Shown here: positions 52,698 through 63,300 of the stretch, piece by piece
Layout: the number at the start of each line of letters is the position of its first letter
How positions within the stretch are numbered: position 1 is the stretch's first letter
Assembly: GCA_947628795.1 (NCBI GenBank)
Contig: CANRBF010000007.1
Span: 62,001-126,000 of the forward strand
Source of the DNA: an uncultured Monoglobus sp.
GTDB taxonomy: Bacteria; Bacillota; Clostridia; Monoglobales; Monoglobaceae
DNA: 64,000 nt
Direction: 5' to 3'
Position numbers and translations under genes: made by a program
The notes under the pieces: model-generated
The model's input: the letters and a program-made list of their open reading frames with translations, nothing else
The model's database searches: none
What the model was told of the DNA's origin: nothing

Positions 52698-52737
52698 GAA
52701 AGGAGTAGCGCGATTTTTTGCGCGCTGACTTATTATG
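52698..52737 (+). promoter_or_regulatory. Ribosome site with hairpin-looped spacer before the CNNM gene
   Basis: GAAAGGAG ends at 52705, 29 bases before the ATG at 52735, too far for normal initiation. Between them AGCGCG (52707-52712) can pair with CGCGCT (52721-52726). Folding this hairpin would bring the ribosome site to about 9 bases from the start. No in-frame start occurs earlier because a TGA lies at 52726. Confidence 0.6.
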
Positions 52738-53967
52738 GACAGTTATGTCGGGCTTAGCCTTGTAATTATTTTTCTTATCGCTTTTTCGGCGTTTTTTTCC
52801 GCGACCGAAACGGCCTACACATCGATCAATCGTATTCGTATAAAGAACCTCGCCAAAGAGGGCAACAAAAAGGCGAAGCTTGTTGACAGGCTTTCGGACA
52901 ACTATGACAGACTGCTGTCCACTATTCTGATCGGAAACAATATCGTTAACATCCTATCCTCATCTCTCGCGACCGTGCTTTTCACAGGCCTTTTGGGGAA
53001 TGTCGGCGTCACTGTCTCGACCGTCGTTATGACGGTGCTCGTCCTTATTTTCGGCGAGATCACGCCAAAGAACGTTGCCAAGGAGAGCCCCGAGAAATTC
53101 GCCATCGCGGTGTCAAAGCCCATTTCGTTTTTCGCGGTCATACTCACGCCGTTTAACTATCTGTTCGGGCTGTGGAAAAAGCTGATCGACAGGATAATCA
53201 AGTCAGACGACGGCGGCGGCATTACCGAGGAAGAGCTGATAACCATAGTCGACGAGGCCGAGAGCGGCGGCGAGATAGATCCCGAGGAGCGCGACCTGAT
53301 AAAGAGCGCCATCGAGTTCAACGACCGCGAAGTCGAGGACATACTGACGCCGAGGATCGACGTCTGCGCCGTGGAGCTGGGCACCGACAGGAGTGAGATA
53401 ATCGACACCTTTTTGGACACCGGATATTCGCGCCTGCCCGTGTTTAAGGACACGATCGACAACATTATCGGCGTTATCCACCAAAAGGACCTGTTCCACC
53501 AGATGCAGAAGGGCACCGGCGAAAAGATCGACGATATCATATCGCCCGTCAATTACATTCTGCCCTCAATGAGCGTTTCCGACCTTATCAAAACCCTGCA
53601 AAAGTCCAAAAACCACTTCGCGGTGGTCGTGGACGAGTACGGCGGAACCGAGGGTATCGTGACGCTTGAGGACGTGCTCGAGGAGCTTGTGGGCGAGATC
53701 TGGGACGAGCACGACAAATTCGTTGAGAACTTCAAAAAGCTTTCGGACGGCGTGTACGAAGTGCTGGGCTCCTCCGACCTTGAGGACTTTATGGAGCTTA
53801 TAGGAGAGGAGCCCGACGAGGACGACCCCAACACGGTGTCGGGCTGGGTCATGGAAAAGCTCGCCAGAATGCCCGAGCTGGGCGATCGGTTCGAATACAA
53901 CGGCCACAAGGTCATGGTGACAGGCATGGAGAACCGAAGAGTGGCGAAAATCAAGCTTATAATATAA
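52735..53967 (+). CDS. CNNM/CorC (hemolysin family) transmembrane protein
   Basis: A 410-residue protein. The DUF21/CNNM transmembrane domain (about 1-135) has the conserved [23 protein letters not shown] and [14 protein letters not shown]. Two CBS repeats follow (about 195-320, with [35 protein letters not shown] and [29 protein letters not shown]). A CorC/HlyC C-terminal domain completes it (about 330-410). Family members take part in magnesium or cobalt efflux and bind nucleotides at the CBS pair. The older name hemolysin is misleading. It diverges from the metal P-type ATPase. Confidence 0.92.
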   Translation: MDSYVGLSLVIIFLIAFSAFFSATETAYTSINRIRIKNLAKEGNKKAKLVDRLSDNYDRLLSTILIGNNIVNILSSSLATVLFTGLLGNVGVTVSTVVMTVLVLIFGEITPKNVAKESPEKFAIAVSKPISFFAVILTPFNYLFGLWKKLIDRIIKSDDGGGITEEELITIVDEAESGGEIDPEERDLIKSAIEFNDREVEDILTPRIDVCAVELGTDRSEIIDTFLDTGYSRLPVFKDTIDNIIGVIHQKDLFHQMQKGTGEKIDDIISPVNYILPSMSVSDLIKTLQKSKNHFAVVVDEYGGTEGIVTLEDVLEELVGEIWDEHDKFVENFKKLSDGVYEVLGSSDLEDFMELIGEEPDEDDPNTVSGWVMEKLARMPELGDRFEYNGHKVMVTGMENRRVAKIKLII

Positions 53968-53974
53968 GTTTTTG

Positions 53975-54003
53975 TTGACTTGCCGAAAAATATATATTAA
54001 AAT
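53975..54003 (+). promoter_or_regulatory. Promoter of the fucose-isomerase-family gene
   Basis: TTGACT (53975-53980), 17 bases, TAAAAT (53998-54003). The -35 region reads TTGACTTGCCG, as at 398 and similarly at 30918. Confidence 0.7.
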
Positions 54004-54049
54004 AAACTAAAGAATATTATATAAATTTTAAATAAACGGAGGTACTAAT

Positions 54050-55537
54050 ATGATCAACAACATTCCAAAAGTTAAAATCGGCATCGTTGCCGTAAGCCGC
54101 GACTGTTTCCCCGAATCTCTGTCCGTGAGCAGACGCGAGGCGCTCGTTAAGGCTTACGCCGACAAGTATGACGCGGCGGATATTTATGAATGTCCCGTCT
54201 GCATCGTTGAGAGCGAGATACATATGCAGCAGGCGCTCGAGGATATCAAAAAAGCGGGCTGCAACGCGCTTTGCGTGTACTTAGGCAACTTCGGCCCCGA
54301 GATCTCCGAGACCATGCTGGCTCAACAGTTCGAGGGCCCCAAGATGTTCGTGGCCGCCGCCGAGGAGAGCATCGGCTGTCTCAGCGACGACAGAGGCGAC
54401 GCCTACTGCGGTATGCTCAACGCAAGCTACAATCTGTATCTGAGAGGCACAAAGGCGTATATCCCCGAATATCCCGTGGGCACCGCCGAGGAATGCGCCG
54501 AGATGATACACGGATTCCTGCCGATAGCCAGAGCGGTCATCGGTCTGTCGGACCTCAAGATAATTTCCTTCGGCCCCAGACCCCTGAACTTCATGGCCTG
54601 CAACGCGCCGATATATCAGCTGTTCAAGCTCGGCGTCGAGATCGAGGAAAACTCGGAGCTTGATTTGTTCGAATCTTTCAACAACCACGCGGGCGACGAG
54701 AGAATACCCGAGGTTGTGGCCGACATGGAAAAAGAGCTGGGCGAGGGCAACATGAAGCCCGAAATACTGCCCAAGCTGGCGCAGTATGAGCTGACCCTGC
54801 TCGACTGGATAGAAAACCACAAGGGCTCCAAGAAATACGTGGCGGTAGCCGGCAAGTGCTGGCCCGCGTTCCAGACCCAGTTCGGATTTGTTCCCTGCTA
54901 TGTGAACAGCCGTCTTACGGGCCGCGGTATCCCCGTGTCCTGTGAGGTCGACATCTACGGCTGCCTCAGCGAGTACATCGGCACCTGCGTGAGCGAGGAC
55001 GCCGTGACGCTGCTTGATATCAACAACTCGGTTCCCGCCGACATGTTCAAAGAGGACATCGAGGGCAAGTTCGACTACACCCACAAGGACACGTTTATGG
55101 GATTCCACTGCGGAAACACCTGCTCGTCCAAGCTGGCGGCCTGCTCGATGAAGTACCAGAAGATCATGGCGAGAAGTCTGCCCGTTGAGGTGACAAACGG
55201 CACTCTCGAGGGCGACATCGCTCCCGGAGACATCACGTTCTTCCGCCTCCAGAGCACGTCGGACGCCAAGCTGCGCGGCTATATTGCAAACGGCGAAGTG
55301 CTGCCCGTAGCGACGCGCTCGTTCGGCTCGATCGGCGTGTTCGCGATCCCCGAAATGGGACGGTTCTACCGCCATGTGCTTATCGAGAAGAACTATCCGC
55401 ACCACGGCGCCGTGGCGTTCGGACACTTCGGCAAGGAACTGTTTGAGGTGTTCAAGTATATCGGAGTTCCCGTTGAGGAGATCGGATATAATCAGCCCAA
55501 GGGCGTTAGATACCCCACCGAGAACCCCTGGGGATAA
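54050..55537 (+). CDS. L-fucose/L-arabinose isomerase family protein
   Basis: A 495-residue protein with the overall layout of the L-fucose isomerase superfamily. An N-terminal Rossmann-like half begins with KIGIVAVSRDCFPESLS and continues with CNALCVYLGNFGPEIS. The middle has SFGPRPLNFMACNAPI. A C-terminal domain follows, with CWPAFQTQFGFVPCYVNSRLTGRGIPVSCEVDIYG and GFHCGNTCSSKL, where the metal ligands Glu (CEVD) and His (GFHCGN) of this fold are expected. The exact sugar is not known. Rhamnose or fucose released from RG-I would fit the neighbouring lyases, but no kinase or aldolase gene is adjacent. It is followed by a bidirectional terminator. Confidence 0.85.
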   Translation: MINNIPKVKIGIVAVSRDCFPESLSVSRREALVKAYADKYDAADIYECPVCIVESEIHMQQALEDIKKAGCNALCVYLGNFGPEISETMLAQQFEGPKMFVAAAEESIGCLSDDRGDAYCGMLNASYNLYLRGTKAYIPEYPVGTAEECAEMIHGFLPIARAVIGLSDLKIISFGPRPLNFMACNAPIYQLFKLGVEIEENSELDLFESFNNHAGDERIPEVVADMEKELGEGNMKPEILPKLAQYELTLLDWIENHKGSKKYVAVAGKCWPAFQTQFGFVPCYVNSRLTGRGIPVSCEVDIYGCLSEYIGTCVSEDAVTLLDINNSVPADMFKEDIEGKFDYTHKDTFMGFHCGNTCSSKLAACSMKYQKIMARSLPVEVTNGTLEGDIAPGDITFFRLQSTSDAKLRGYIANGEVLPVATRSFGSIGVFAIPEMGRFYRHVLIEKNYPHHGAVAFGHFGKELFEVFKYIGVPVEEIGYNQPKGVRYPTENPWG

Positions 55538-55556
55538 TAAAATAAATTTAACATAC

Positions 55557-55590
55557 AAAATCGGCTCCTTAAAACAGGAGCCGATTTTCT
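55557..55590. terminator. Bidirectional terminator
   Basis: AAAATCGGCTCCT (55557-55569) pairs perfectly with AGGAGCCGATTTT (55576-55588). It lies between the isomerase-family gene (+) and the first PL11 gene (-). Confidence 0.9.
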
Positions 55591-55605
55591 TAGCTTATTT
55601 ATTTC

Positions 55606-58600
55606 TTATTTCATTTTGTACGGGTCCGTGAGCGGCTTGATCTCGCTTAGACTGTTCCATACATAAGCCAACACAATGTCGCCGTCCGAGTAGGCGATCG
55701 GAATGTTTATATCGACCGTCTCGCCGACTTCGGCTTTAATGTCGCCTATACCGACCGCGGTCATTACTTCGTCCGCATTGTACGCCGCGACAAGAATCTG
55801 ATTGGCGCTGCCCGCGTCAAAGTTCTTTGTTATGTTTACATTGACGCTTCTCGTCTCGCCCTCGATCGACGGCGTTACGCTGTTGATCGTGTAAGCGTAT
55901 TTCGGCGCGGGAGCCGTTGATTCCGTAGGAGGCTCCGATACGGAGGGAGTTTCGGTCGCGGGCGTCTCGGTAGGTCCCGGAACCAAAGTCTCCGGCGGCT
56001 CCGATACGGAGGGCGTTTCTGTAGCCGGCTGCTCGGTGGTTTCCGGTGTCGCTGTCGTGGGCGTGAGCGTCGGTGTTGACGGGGACTCCGTCACGTCAGG
56101 CGCCGCAGTCGCGCTCGGACTCGGAACTGTGGTCGCTGTCGCGCTCGGCTCCTCGGTCGCAGCGGAACTCGGGCTCGGCACCACAGTCGCGGTCGGACTC
56201 GGAACTGTGGTCGCTGTCGCGCTCGGCTCCTCGGTCGCAGCGGAACTCGGGCTCGGCGCTGTGGTCGCGGTCGGACTCGGAACTGTGGTCGCGGTCGGAC
56301 TCGGAACTGTGGTCGCAGTCGGGCTCGGAACTGCGGTCGCGGTCGGGCTCGGCGTAGGCGCGTCGGTAGGCACCGGAACCGGAGTTGACGGAGCCGCCGA
56401 ACCGTCGGGAACAAACTGCAGCGCGGTTATGTTTTTCAAATAGTTAGGATAATCCCAGTTGTTCGTATTCGACAAGCACTCAAATCCGAAAGAAACACTG
56501 CCCGGAGATGAAATATTGAGATTACTCAAGTCATACTCGGTTCCGCCGAACTTAAAGTTTTTGACAGTATTTGCCGCGCTGTCGATCACTATATGAATAT
56601 TCTTTTCATACATTTCACTATTTTTACCTTGAAACATGGTTCCTGCTGCACTGTAATCCGCCCAACTGTTATCTGTCTTTGTTTTCATGAGTACTTTATA
56701 ACTTGTATCCCAACTAAGTCGTAAATTGTCGCCTATTTGAAGATACTCATAACCGTCGCGTGGACTCAAACCGAAGTCCCAATCCATATCGTATGTTATA
56801 AGCGCTCCGGGTTCTGTTCCAAAATCTTTTGTTGCGCTGTAAGAGCTGCCGGGTTTTCTGGTATTAAATCCCATCATGCCGTTTTTGGCGTCATACTGAA
56901 GAGTCTGACCTCCCGTAACGGTCCAATCCTCGATATCACTTTCACTCCATGCCGTTCCTTCGGTTCCTTTTTCGTAAAGGGCGGTTCCGTCGCCCACTGC
57001 CGCGAGAGAGCGGGTGTATTTAAGATTTGAGATCGACGGACCGGCTGTTATCGCGCCGTCGCCGTTCTTTTCGGTATACAGTCTCACTCTCTTGAATCTT
57101 GCGCCGTTTAAGTCAAACGACTTGCTGTATATGGTGTAATTGTCAACAGGCTCGCTTGCGTCTTTCGGATTTCCGTATATAACAGCGTTGCAGACATCTC
57201 CGTCATAGTCAAATTCAAGCGACAGATGCCAGGTTGTCGTGCTTCGTCCGAAAATGCCGTTGTTGCTCGAGCGCACCTCGGTCCAGTCGGCGTCGGCGTT
57301 TTGAGCCATCTCGGCCATGATAGCGCTCTGCGTCATCTGAGCCTTGCTGAGATATTGCTGAGAGAGCGTGAGAATATTGTTGTTGTCTACATCCAAAAAG
57401 CTTAGGCCGAAGGTATACTCTCTGCCGTCCCAGTTCCATTGGCTACTCGCGTCTTTTTTTCCGCCTGTGTTGAAGTCAAGCGTCAGCGTCACCTTATTGT
57501 CGTCATAGACTTCAAAGTCCTTATAAGTCTCTCCGCCATCGCCCGCGTCATTCTCACTTATGCGCGCGCCGTCAACCTTTAGATTCTCGGCGCCGCTTAC
57601 GCCGACGAATTTATCGGTTCCCGTCTCATCCTGAGTCTCGCCGTCGGCAACGGTGATTATAATTTCTTTCTCATAACCGCCCTCGTCGGTCCTGGCCGTG
57701 ATTATAGCGGAGCCCGCACCTTTGGCGCTGACGTTTCCCCCCTCGTCGACCGTCGCCACATTCGCGTTTGACGAGGACCAGTAGATCAACTTGTCGGTGG
57801 CGTTTTCGGGCTCAACCGAGGCTTCGATTTTTTTGGAGCCGCCGCTGAACACTGTGGCGCTTTCATACGGAACCGAGAGGCCCGTTACCGGTGTTGAATA
57901 AACCGTGACTTCACACTTCTGAGAAAATTCGCCGTTTGTCGTATCCTTGGCCATAGCAGTGATCACGGCATTTCCCGGCGACACGCCTTTAACAACGCCG
58001 CCGGAAACCGTCGCCACGCCCGGATTATCGGAAGTCCATGTCACGCCTTTTTTGGATGCGTCCGCGGGAGTCACGGTCGCGATAAGCGCATGCGTCGCGC
58101 CCTTTTCGACGTTTATATTGCTTTCGGACAGCGCAAGTCCGGTTACCGGCACGCTGTTTGTGTTCGGGTATTCGACCTTTGTGAACGAAACCGCGGGCGC
58201 AAGATAGTTGAGCTCCGCGCCGCTTGAGTCTTTCGCCAACGCAGCCGAGCCTATGTAATAGCTCTGGTGGGGCGGCTGATTATACGCGGTGTTCTGCCAC
58301 GCTATCGCGCAGCGGTACTGACTGTCGTGCATTAGCGTTGTTAACCTGTAATCGGATGGGATGGTCGAAACAAACACTCTGAGATAGGGAGTGTCATTTT
58401 CGCCCTTGCCGACCGGCATTATTATTTCCTCGCGCCAGTCGCCCAAAATATCCGCCACAAGCGACGGCGTGTGCTTTGAATAGTTGTTGGACGTTCCCGG
58501 TATATATCCGTTGCCGTCATCGTAAAATCTTGTGGTATAGCCCGTGGCGGCGTGATATTTTGTCAGCTGATTATCGTCGAGTATTTCTCGGCTCAGGTCG

Positions 58601-60291
58601 CCGTCCCAGAACACGAGGAAGTTTGTCATGGTTCTTGAGGATGTGGCGGGATGGGCTTTGAGCTCGTTTCCCTTTAAATCAAACACATTGGCGTGTGAGC
58701 TTGACCACGCGAGAGCCAACGCATCGGGATGAGTCTTGGCGTATTCGTCGTCTATATTATCCATAACACCGCGGCCCGTGTCGCCGGTTGCGCCCTTGCC
58801 CCAGATAGTAGCGCCGCTTGAAGCAACTCTGAAATGAGCGGCGTTGTTTGTGTATCCCACTTTATCCTCTTTGACCGAGAACACTTCCTGAATACCGTCA
58901 TTATTAAAATCGTTTACATGCATCGCGTCGCCATGGCCCAGACGGGTGTTGCCCATTATCTTTCCGTCATCGTCGAGCGCTGCCGAGCCGTATACGACCT
59001 CGTCCTTGCCGTCGTTATCTATATCAGCCACAGACAGGTTGTGGTTGCCCTGTCCGTATAGCGAAGATGTGTCGTTTTTGATTCCGTTGTGCTCCCATCG
59101 CATAGTAAGGGTCTCGCCGTCCCAGTCGTAAGCGCGCACCACAGCTTTCGCGTAGTAACCGCGGCACATGATCAAACTGGGGTGAACTCCGTCGAGGTAA
59201 GCCACGCCCGCCAAGTATCTCTCACTGCGGTTGGCCTTGCTGTCTCCCCAATCGGAAAGATTTCCGCGGGGAATATAGTCGGTGGTGTATACCGCCTCGC
59301 CTTTGCTGTTGAAAATCGTCAGATACTCGGGGCCCGTGGTATTTTTGCCGTGCTGAGTTCCCTCGGTCACGTACACATGCGTGTTGTCGGCGTTTCTTAT
59401 CTCATCGGTGTCGCCGGCCTTGGTTACATATTCTCCCTTTGAATCCATGGAGCCGGGAGCTGTCTTGACAGCCAGCTCGGCCTCGCCGTCACCGTCAAAG
59501 TCGTATACCATAAACGGCGAAAAATGCTGACCCGAAGTAACGTTCACGCCCAGATTGATCCTCCAGAGCAGCTCGCTCTGTGCCTTTCCGTCGGTTCCTA
59601 CCGTATAGTCATACGCATCGAAGTATGTATATCCCGTGTAGTCGCTGCCCGCGCTGTCCTTTGAGTCGGTGGGGTCCCATTTGAGTATTATCTCATAGTC
59701 GCCATCGCCGTTCAGGTCTCCGACGCTGGCGTCGTTGGCACCGCCTTCTTTTTCGACCGCGCCGTCGGAATTTACGGTATTGTGGTAGTGCGACGTTTTT
59801 CCGTCCGCTCTCTTGACGTCATCGGGGCGATTGATAGGTATATCAAAATATGTGAAGGAATTATACTCACTGGTGCCGTTATTCACATAGCCGCTTCTGG
59901 CGTTTCTGTTAAAATTGATCGGAACGGAGACGGGACAAGTGTCTTTGCTCTGTCCTTTCGGGACAACCTGATAATTGTCCGAAGCGGTTCCGACTTTATC
60001 GGTATAATTTGTGGCGTCATGAGCGCCCGTGCTCGCAAGCAAAGCCCCATTTTTGTAGATATCAAACGCCTGATTGTCGAGACTCTCGGTGCCCAAAAGA
60101 CGCCAGCTTATATAAACGCCGCTCGACGTCTTGACCGTTATCAAGCCGCGGTCAAGCTCCTCCATTTGTCTTGCCGCGGGTTCGGCTGCGGCCTGCGCCG
60201 TGCCGTCCTCCGTCTCGCCCGCGGCGAAAACCGGCAGCGCTGTTATCACCATGCACAGCGCCAATGCGATACTCAATAACCTTTTTTTCAT
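55606..60291 (-). CDS. Secreted rhamnogalacturonan lyase (PL11) with Ig-like, carbohydrate-binding-like and linker regions
   Basis: A 1561-residue exported enzyme. Signal peptide 1-23. The PL11 eight-bladed propeller (about 45-700) contains repeated calcium-binding loops DLNGDGDYEIILKWDP, DFDGDGEAELAVKTAPG, DIDNDGKDEVVYGSAALDDDG and DFNNDGIQEVF, with the family motif GQGNHNLSVADI. Two Big_2 Ig-like domains lie at about 711-884, and two beta-sandwich, CBM-like regions at about 890-1295. A Thr/Ser/Pro linker runs 1301-1460, and a ~95-residue terminal module ends AYVWNSLSEIKPL. PL11 enzymes cut the rhamnose-galacturonic acid backbone of RG-I by beta-elimination. No SLH or sortase signal is present. 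The mature N-terminus DGTAQAAAEP nearly repeats that of the giant esterase. Confidence 0.92.
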   Translation of the reverse strand: MKKRLLSIALALCMVITALPVFAAGETEDGTAQAAAEPAARQMEELDRGLITVKTSSGVYISWRLLGTESLDNQAFDIYKNGALLASTGAHDATNYTDKVGTASDNYQVVPKGQSKDTCPVSVPINFNRNARSGYVNNGTSEYNSFTYFDIPINRPDDVKRADGKTSHYHNTVNSDGAVEKEGGANDASVGDLNGDGDYEIILKWDPTDSKDSAGSDYTGYTYFDAYDYTVGTDGKAQSELLWRINLGVNVTSGQHFSPFMVYDFDGDGEAELAVKTAPGSMDSKGEYVTKAGDTDEIRNADNTHVYVTEGTQHGKNTTGPEYLTIFNSKGEAVYTTDYIPRGNLSDWGDSKANRSERYLAGVAYLDGVHPSLIMCRGYYAKAVVRAYDWDGETLTMRWEHNGIKNDTSSLYGQGNHNLSVADIDNDGKDEVVYGSAALDDDGKIMGNTRLGHGDAMHVNDFNNDGIQEVFSVKEDKVGYTNNAAHFRVASSGATIWGKGATGDTGRGVMDNIDDEYAKTHPDALALAWSSSHANVFDLKGNELKAHPATSSRTMTNFLVFWDGDLSREILDDNQLTKYHAATGYTTRFYDDGNGYIPGTSNNYSKHTPSLVADILGDWREEIIMPVGKGENDTPYLRVFVSTIPSDYRLTTLMHDSQYRCAIAWQNTAYNQPPHQSYYIGSAALAKDSSGAELNYLAPAVSFTKVEYPNTNSVPVTGLALSESNINVEKGATHALIATVTPADASKKGVTWTSDNPGVATVSGGVVKGVSPGNAVITAMAKDTTNGEFSQKCEVTVYSTPVTGLSVPYESATVFSGGSKKIEASVEPENATDKLIYWSSSNANVATVDEGGNVSAKGAGSAIITARTDEGGYEKEIIITVADGETQDETGTDKFVGVSGAENLKVDGARISENDAGDGGETYKDFEVYDDNKVTLTLDFNTGGKKDASSQWNWDGREYTFGLSFLDVDNNNILTLSQQYLSKAQMTQSAIMAEMAQNADADWTEVRSSNNGIFGRSTTTWHLSLEFDYDGDVCNAVIYGNPKDASEPVDNYTIYSKSFDLNGARFKRVRLYTEKNGDGAITAGPSISNLKYTRSLAAVGDGTALYEKGTEGTAWSESDIEDWTVTGGQTLQYDAKNGMMGFNTRKPGSSYSATKDFGTEPGALITYDMDWDFGLSPRDGYEYLQIGDNLRLSWDTSYKVLMKTKTDNSWADYSAAGTMFQGKNSEMYEKNIHIVIDSAANTVKNFKFGGTEYDLSNLNISSPGSVSFGFECLSNTNNWDYPNYLKNITALQFVPDGSAAPSTPVPVPTDAPTPSPTATAVPSPTATTVPSPTATTVPSPTATTAPSPSSAATEEPSATATTVPSPTATVVPSPSSAATEEPSATATTVPSPSATAAPDVTESPSTPTLTPTTATPETTEQPATETPSVSEPPETLVPGPTETPATETPSVSEPPTESTAPAPKYAYTINSVTPSIEGETRSVNVNITKNFDAGSANQILVAAYNADEVMTAVGIGDIKAEVGETVDINIPIAYSDGDIVLAYVWNSLSEIKPLTDPYKMK

Positions 60292-60305
60292 AAATTTTAC
60301 CTCCT

Positions 60306-60342
60306 AACGTAGTGATTAGTAATTAGTGAATAGCGATTAGAG
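60306..60342 (+). repeat. Isolated 7-base TAG array, copy 7
   Basis: AACGTAG, TGATTAG, TAATTAG, TGAATAG, CGATTAG, AG. It is the array without the GC-rich palindromes, located between the two PL11 genes. Confidence 0.8.
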
Positions 60343-60347
60343 CTATA

Positions 60348-63300
60348 TTATTTTTTCTCAGCAATTGGCTTTATTTCGTCAAAGCCGTTCCAGATATATA
60401 CCGAGACCTCGTCCGTGTCCGCGGGGCTCAAATCGACCGCTATATCTCGTGTCTCGCCCTCGGACATAACAAGCTCCGCATAGTTCCAACCTGTGAGCGC
60501 GCCGCTTTCCTTGTCATACGCCGCGGCTATGATCAAATCTTTCTCGTTTTCCGAGGAATAGTTCTTTGTGACGTTTGCGGTCACGCCGCCCGATATCGAA
60601 ACTTGATTTATTGTGTAAGGATGATCGGCTTTGGGCGGAGCATCCGTCACAGTTCCGATAAATATATTGTCTATACTTAAATTGGTCTTGTCGCCGCCTC
60701 TGGTATTGGTTAAAACGCTCGTCGGCGAGAGCTTGGGTACCGCGCCCTTAGGCGACGTCGAGCCAAGAGTGAACACGCCGAGCTGCTCGTATTCCGCGCT
60801 CGCCGCGTCTTTGGCGTATACCTTGACCTTATCATCCGCCCTAGTGTACACCGCCCTCAAGCTGTACCACTTGTTGGGCGTGATCGTAAGTCCAGATATG
60901 CCGCTCTCCTTGGCGGAAGATGCGCTTGAGCCCTTTGAAAGGTAGTCGGTGAACTTGAGCGTGCCGTTGTCGCCTGTTATAATGTCAAACGCTCTGCCGT
61001 CCTTGCCGCTGTACGCCAGAGATTCGGGAACGTTGTTCGCGTCAAGAACCCTAAGCAGCTGAGCGCCCTTTGTTGTCTCGCCGAGCATGAAGTCAAACTC
61101 GAAAATCTGTTTGTCACAGTTTATCGGAGCTTCCGGAGAATAAACCCAGCCGTCCTGCCCCTCGCCTACGTCGGTCAACTTCAGATAATTATCACCGTCG
61201 TCCCGACTCGCTATAGAAGGCGCAAACGCGCCGGACAAGGCCGCCGTGCCGTGCTTCACCTTGATCTCGGCTCCGCTCTCGTTTTTAACGCTATCGCCGT
61301 CGGCAAACACCGTACCCGCGCTCAGATCATTAAAGCTCCATGTCTCGCCGATGTCATACTCCGGTTTTAACACGATCTCCGCCGCCGCTCCGACAGACTC
61401 GTCCGCAACGGTTAACTTGCCGTATCCCGTGAAATATCCATTCTTTTCGACCGTCACATCGTATTCGCCGACAGAAAGCTTGAGCTTTGCCTCACCGTTT
61501 TGGTCGGTGACCGCGGTTTTGCCTCCGACCGCCACCTCGGCGCCTTCGATCGGGATCCCGTCCGCTGTCTTGACCGTGACGGATGAATACGCCAAGTCCA
61601 TATCATAACCTATGTAATAGCTCTGGTGGGGCGGCTGGTTGTAGCCTGTGTTCTGCCATGCCACCGCCATGCGGTACTGATGATCCTGAAGGAAGGTCGT
61701 GAACATATAGTCCGTCGGGCAAAGCGACATAAACACTCTGAGACCCGTGTTGTCGCTCTTTCTCAGTATAAGTTCCTCGCGCCAGTCTCCGAACAGGTCG
61801 GCCTGCAGGCACGGATTTCTTTTTGTCGTGTTGTTGAACCCGACATCGTTAAACGTGAGCAGCCGCTCAAACGCGATATTGTCATCATTGAATTTTTGAA
61901 TACGATCGCCGTCAAAATGCTCGGCGCACAGGTCGCCGTCCCAATAAATATTGAAGTTGGCGGATGTGAGGCTGTCGGGGTCATCCTGTTTGGGAACGTT
62001 TGATATCATAGTTCCGTCAATAGTGCGTATGCCCAAAACACCGTCCCACGCGAGCACGCCGTACTTTTTGCTGAAATACGCCATAACGCCGCGACCGTCG
62101 TCCTTGCCCGAGTCGTAGTGCCATATCTCATTGCCGCCGCCCTCGCGGAAACCGATTCCCCAGTTGGGTTTTTCCTCAAGGGGCGCGAATATCTCCTGCT
62201 CTCCGTCGTTGTCAAAATCCGAAACATGAAGAGCGTCGCCGTGACCCCAGCCCATCGAATGCGCAACCGTGCCGTCATCGTCCACCGCGCAGGAGCCGTA
62301 GACGATCTCGTCCTTGCCGTCGTTGTCTATATCGGCCACCGACAGATTGTGATTACCCTGACCGTAGAACGGATTTTTTGAATCCATTCCGCTGTCGAGC
62401 AGCCAGTGCCTTGTAAGATTTTTGCCGTCCCAGTCGTAGGCGACCATTGACGAGCGCTGATAGTAGCCTCGGGCAAAGATCATGCTTGGATGAACCCCGT
62501 CAAGATACGCGGTGCCCGCCAGAAAACGCTCCGAGCGGCCTCCGTAGCTGTCCTTTCCCCAGGCGCTGGCCGAGCCGCGCTTTGGCTCGTACTCTATCGT
62601 CTGCATCGCCATTCCGGTCTCGCCGCTGAATATCGTCAAATACTCGGGGTTCGTTATGACCTGTCCGTCCGAATTTGCGTACTCCTTTGTATTGTCGGCG
62701 TTCTTTATCGCATCGTTCACGCCGACCTCGGTCACATACGCTCCCGAGGCGTCTTTCGAGCCGGGCGCGGTGCGCATCGCGACCTCCGCCTTGCCGTCTC
62801 CGTCGTAATCATATACCTGAAACTGGGTGTAGTGGGCGCCCGCGCGTATGTTTCTGCCCAGATCAATGCGCCACAGCTTGGTTCCGTCGTACTCATAACA
62901 GTCAATATACACGTTTCCGGTAAAGCCGTTCTGAGAGTTATCCCTCGAGTTCGAAGGGTCCCACTTAAGTATTATCTCATAAACTCCGTCGCCGTCAACG
63001 TCGCCCGCAGAAGCGTCGTTGGGCGAATATGTATAGTTGTCGGGAACATTTTGCAATATATATTTTTTGGAATCATTTGGGTTGGGATACCACTGTTTTT
63101 CAAATGTGCCGCCCGGTGGCGCCTCGACCGGGATATCAAAATAGGCGTAGGGCGCGTTTTCCTGTCCCGGATTCGCGTATCCGTCAAGGATAGCGATATC
63201 GGATGACTTATCGCCCTCCGCTCCGCCGACCACAGCCGAAACATTATATACATCGGTTTTGGAACCTTCCGCGTCGGTGAAATTTGTGTTCTTCACGTTC

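Noticed and set aside
54281..55558. A 425-residue minus-strand ORF opposite the isomerase-family gene
   Set aside because: Antisense shadow; it would read through the bidirectional terminator and has no ribosome site.
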